Assembly: GCA_947498985.1 (NCBI GenBank)
Contig: CANMMF010000009.1
Location: 159,900-223,899 of the forward strand
Direction of reading: 5' to 3'
Length of the DNA stretch: 64,000 nt
Source of the DNA: an uncultured Paracoccaceae bacterium
GTDB taxonomy: Bacteria > Pseudomonadota > Alphaproteobacteria > Rhodobacterales > Rhodobacteraceae
This document shows, in pieces, positions 62,924 to 64,000 of this stretch. The notes beneath the pieces were generated by a model that did not search any database, was not told where the DNA came from, and was given only the letters and a program-made list of their open reading frames with translations. How positions within the stretch are numbered: the first letter of the stretch is position 1; every line of letters starts with the position of its first letter. The translations under genes were made by a program, and so were the position numbers.

Positions 62924-63621
62924 TGCACTGCCTCCCGGCGATCAAGCCATGCAATGGTCGGATCTTTCGCTTGGGCCTTTCCCTTTGCGTCAGGTGGAAA
63001 AACGCCGCGCCAGCCGTTCTCGATGGAGGCCTCGATGCACGCTTTGCGTTCATGCTCAGGGCGATCTTTGAGCTTCCCGACGATCAGCCGTGCGCCCTGA
63101 TGGGTCAGCTTTGCTCGAAGCGCGTTCCGGTGTTCGATGAAGGCTTGCGCCGTCTGTTTATCTACAACCTTCGAGAGGATCGAAATCGGATCATCAAGCG
63201 CGCTTGCGCGCCTTCCTGGTTCCTTTCCTGGTTCACTTCCAAGGTTAGTGTCGCAATTTGAGACACGGGTCGCTTCTGAATTGAGACACGGGTCCGGTTC
63301 CATTTGAGACACGGCCTGCGTCTCATCCTGAGACACGGACAGATCACAGTCGAAGGCCAATAGGTAGGACGTGCTGATCTGCCGTTTGGTCTTTGGGTCG
63401 AGCCGTGGGACGCGGCGTATCAGACCCGCGGACTCGAGCTTCTTGAGATGGCGGTTCACGGTTGCGCGGCTCATCTCGCAGTCTTCAGCGAGCCGATCCT
63501 GCGACGGGTCGCAGCGCCCGGTATCGGCATTGTGTCGGTCTGCAAGCTGCCAGAGAAGGAGCTTGCAAGCTGGTGCCAGGCCGCGCTGTTGGATCGCCCA
63601 ATTCGTTGCTTTGTGGCTCAT
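62917..63621 (-). CDS. Winged-helix replication-initiator-like protein
   Basis: 234 aa. The first ~90 residues form a helix-turn-helix of the type found in phage and plasmid initiators (CDPSQDRLAEDCEMSRATVNRHLKKLESAGLIRR). The middle is low-complexity and is encoded by DNA carrying four TGAGACACGG repeats; the end (FIEHRNALRAKLTHQGARLI) is basic. Start ATG 63621 chosen because it precedes the HTH. First gene of the leftward operon. Replication role inferred from the internal iterons. Confidence 0.65.
   Translation of the reverse strand: MSHKATNWAIQQRGLAPACKLLLWQLADRHNADTGRCDPSQDRLAEDCEMSRATVNRHLKKLESAGLIRRVPRLDPKTKRQISTSYLLAFDCDLSVSQDETQAVSQMEPDPCLNSEATRVSNCDTNLGSEPGKEPGRRASALDDPISILSKVVDKQTAQAFIEHRNALRAKLTHQGARLIVGKLKDRPEHERKACIEASIENGWRGVFPPDAKGKAQAKDPTIAWLDRREAVQC
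63258..63338. repeat. Four iteron-like repeats inside the initiator gene
   Basis: TTGAGACACGGGTC at 63258 and 63281, TTGAGACACGG at 63304, and CTGAGACACGG at 63328. Spacing is 23, 23 and 24 bp, about two helical turns. Because 23 is not a multiple of three, the repeats fall in different codon phases, so selection is on DNA, not protein. Candidate origin of replication. Confidence 0.75.
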
Positions 63622-63648
63622 TTCGCGCCCTCGCAAGAGCATTCCAAT

Positions 63649-63711
63649 CGGTTGGGCAAACGCGAAAACTCGCCAATGAATCCAAAGGCGGATTTACTGC
63701 CGGTTGGGCAA
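63649..63711. repeat. Direct repeats upstream of the initiator gene
   Basis: CGGTTGGGCAA at 63649-63659 and 63701-63711, 52 bp apart (about five helical turns), between the initiator start and attR. Possible regulator or integrase arm sites in the promoter region. Confidence 0.5.
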
Positions 63712-63744
63712 TCAATCCGCTTGTTTCCAAAGGAACTCTTTGTA

Positions 63745-63761
63745 TCCTTCAGGGATCGCCA
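63745..63761. repeat. Attachment site attR
   Basis: TCCTTCAGGGATCGCCA, an exact copy of the tRNA-Arg 3' end at 53779-53795, marking the right border of the element. Confidence 0.88.
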
Positions 63762-63916
63762 TAGAAATCAAGAAACGTGTTTATTTTCAATTTCTTATGA
63801 TTGGAATTGCAGGTGAGGACGTGACGCATTAGGTGACACATAAACGCGAAGTGGATTCGGTTGGGGTCGATGAAAGTCAAAATCGAGCATGTCCAATGGT
63901 GAGGAGATTTGGCCTA

Positions 63917-64000
63917 CTACCGTTGGCGTGCCCCCATCGGGTGGTCCGGTTTGATTGTTAGTGCATCGTGGGCCTCTGGTCTATTGGCACGATGCTTTCC
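63917..64000 (-). other. End of a leftward open frame entering from beyond the window
   Basis: Minus-strand frame open to the window edge reads ANRPEAHDALTIKPDHPMG and stops at 63917. It may be the C terminus of a gene, possibly a transposase, but too little is present to say. The stretch 63762-63916 holds nothing I can support. Confidence 0.2.

Larger units (their letters stand above)
53779..63761. mobile_element. Integrated ~10-kb capsid-encoding element (phage satellite, cf-PICI-like)
   Basis: Bounded by a perfect 17-bp direct repeat of the tRNA-Arg 3' end. Nearly every gene is leftward: initiator-like HTH, small protein, gp10-like, 118-aa frame, terminase, HNH, capsid, 95-aa, prohead protease, connector-like, portal, small proteins, MerR-like, integrase. 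No tape measure, tail, baseplate, holin or endolysin gene is seen. An element that makes heads but no tails would need a helper phage, as described for capsid-forming PICIs. A degraded prophage is the alternative, but the packed, overlapping and intact genes argue against decay. Confidence 0.75.

Overview
The window reads as a chromosomal segment of an alphaproteobacterium, most likely Rhodobacterales/Roseobacter group. The reasons are the high GC content and dense ATGA-type gene overlaps, a monomeric NADP isocitrate dehydrogenase, a mitochondrial-type complex I accessory subunit (NDUFS4-like), a tripartite tricarboxylate transporter, reductive pyrimidine catabolism genes and the style of the mobile elements. 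No species can be named from sequence alone.

Layout. 1-3.8 kb: the end of a carbohydrate ABC importer operon (two permeases, a GH63-like glycosidase, a UgpC/MalK-type ATPase). 3.8-12 kb: IS66 debris, a Crp/Fnr-like regulator with a divergent membrane protein, then an AraC regulator followed by an operon of a small lipoprotein, an SDR protein, a membrane protein, two serine-hydrolase-type proteins and a truncated beta-lactamase-like gene. 12-14 kb: epoxide-hydrolase-like gene divergent from a WYL regulator. 14-18 kb: a degraded island next to tRNA-Ser (phage lipoprotein remnant, IS5 remnant, two unrecognised genes cut at both ends, integrase fragment, IS3 remnant). 18-26 kb: KpsE/KpsT-like capsule export genes, ArsR plus DUF318 permease, a UDG-fold protein, SseB-like protein, icd.

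26-37 kb: a complete reductive pyrimidine catabolism locus. PreT/PreA reduce the pyrimidine, a dihydropyrimidinase opens the ring, and a Zn amidohydrolase removes the carbamoyl group. An NMT1/THI5-like ABC importer is in the same operon. A RutR-like TetR regulator sits between the two operons, and a near-consensus RutR operator lies in front of the catabolic operon. 37-42.8 kb: a LacI regulator divergent from tctCBA plus a TauE/SafE-like exporter and a hydrolase, with three tandem operator repeats between regulator and transporter. 42.9-47 kb: a three-gene unit with a dipeptidase-fold protein that has lost canonical metal ligands, then a hemerythrin-like protein. 47-53.7 kb: small secreted and membrane proteins, a decayed IS5 element, uvrB, the complex I subunit, a GNAT protein, tRNA-Arg.

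53.8-63.8 kb is the most interesting part: a compact element of about 10 kb integrated in tRNA-Arg(TCT) and bounded by a perfect 17-bp direct repeat. It carries a tyrosine integrase, regulators, an initiator-like winged-helix gene with internal 23-bp-spaced iterons, and an HK97-type head and packaging module (terminase, HNH, capsid, protease, portal, gp10-like connector). It has no recognisable tail or lysis genes. It resembles a capsid-forming phage satellite (cf-PICI-like) rather than a normal prophage.
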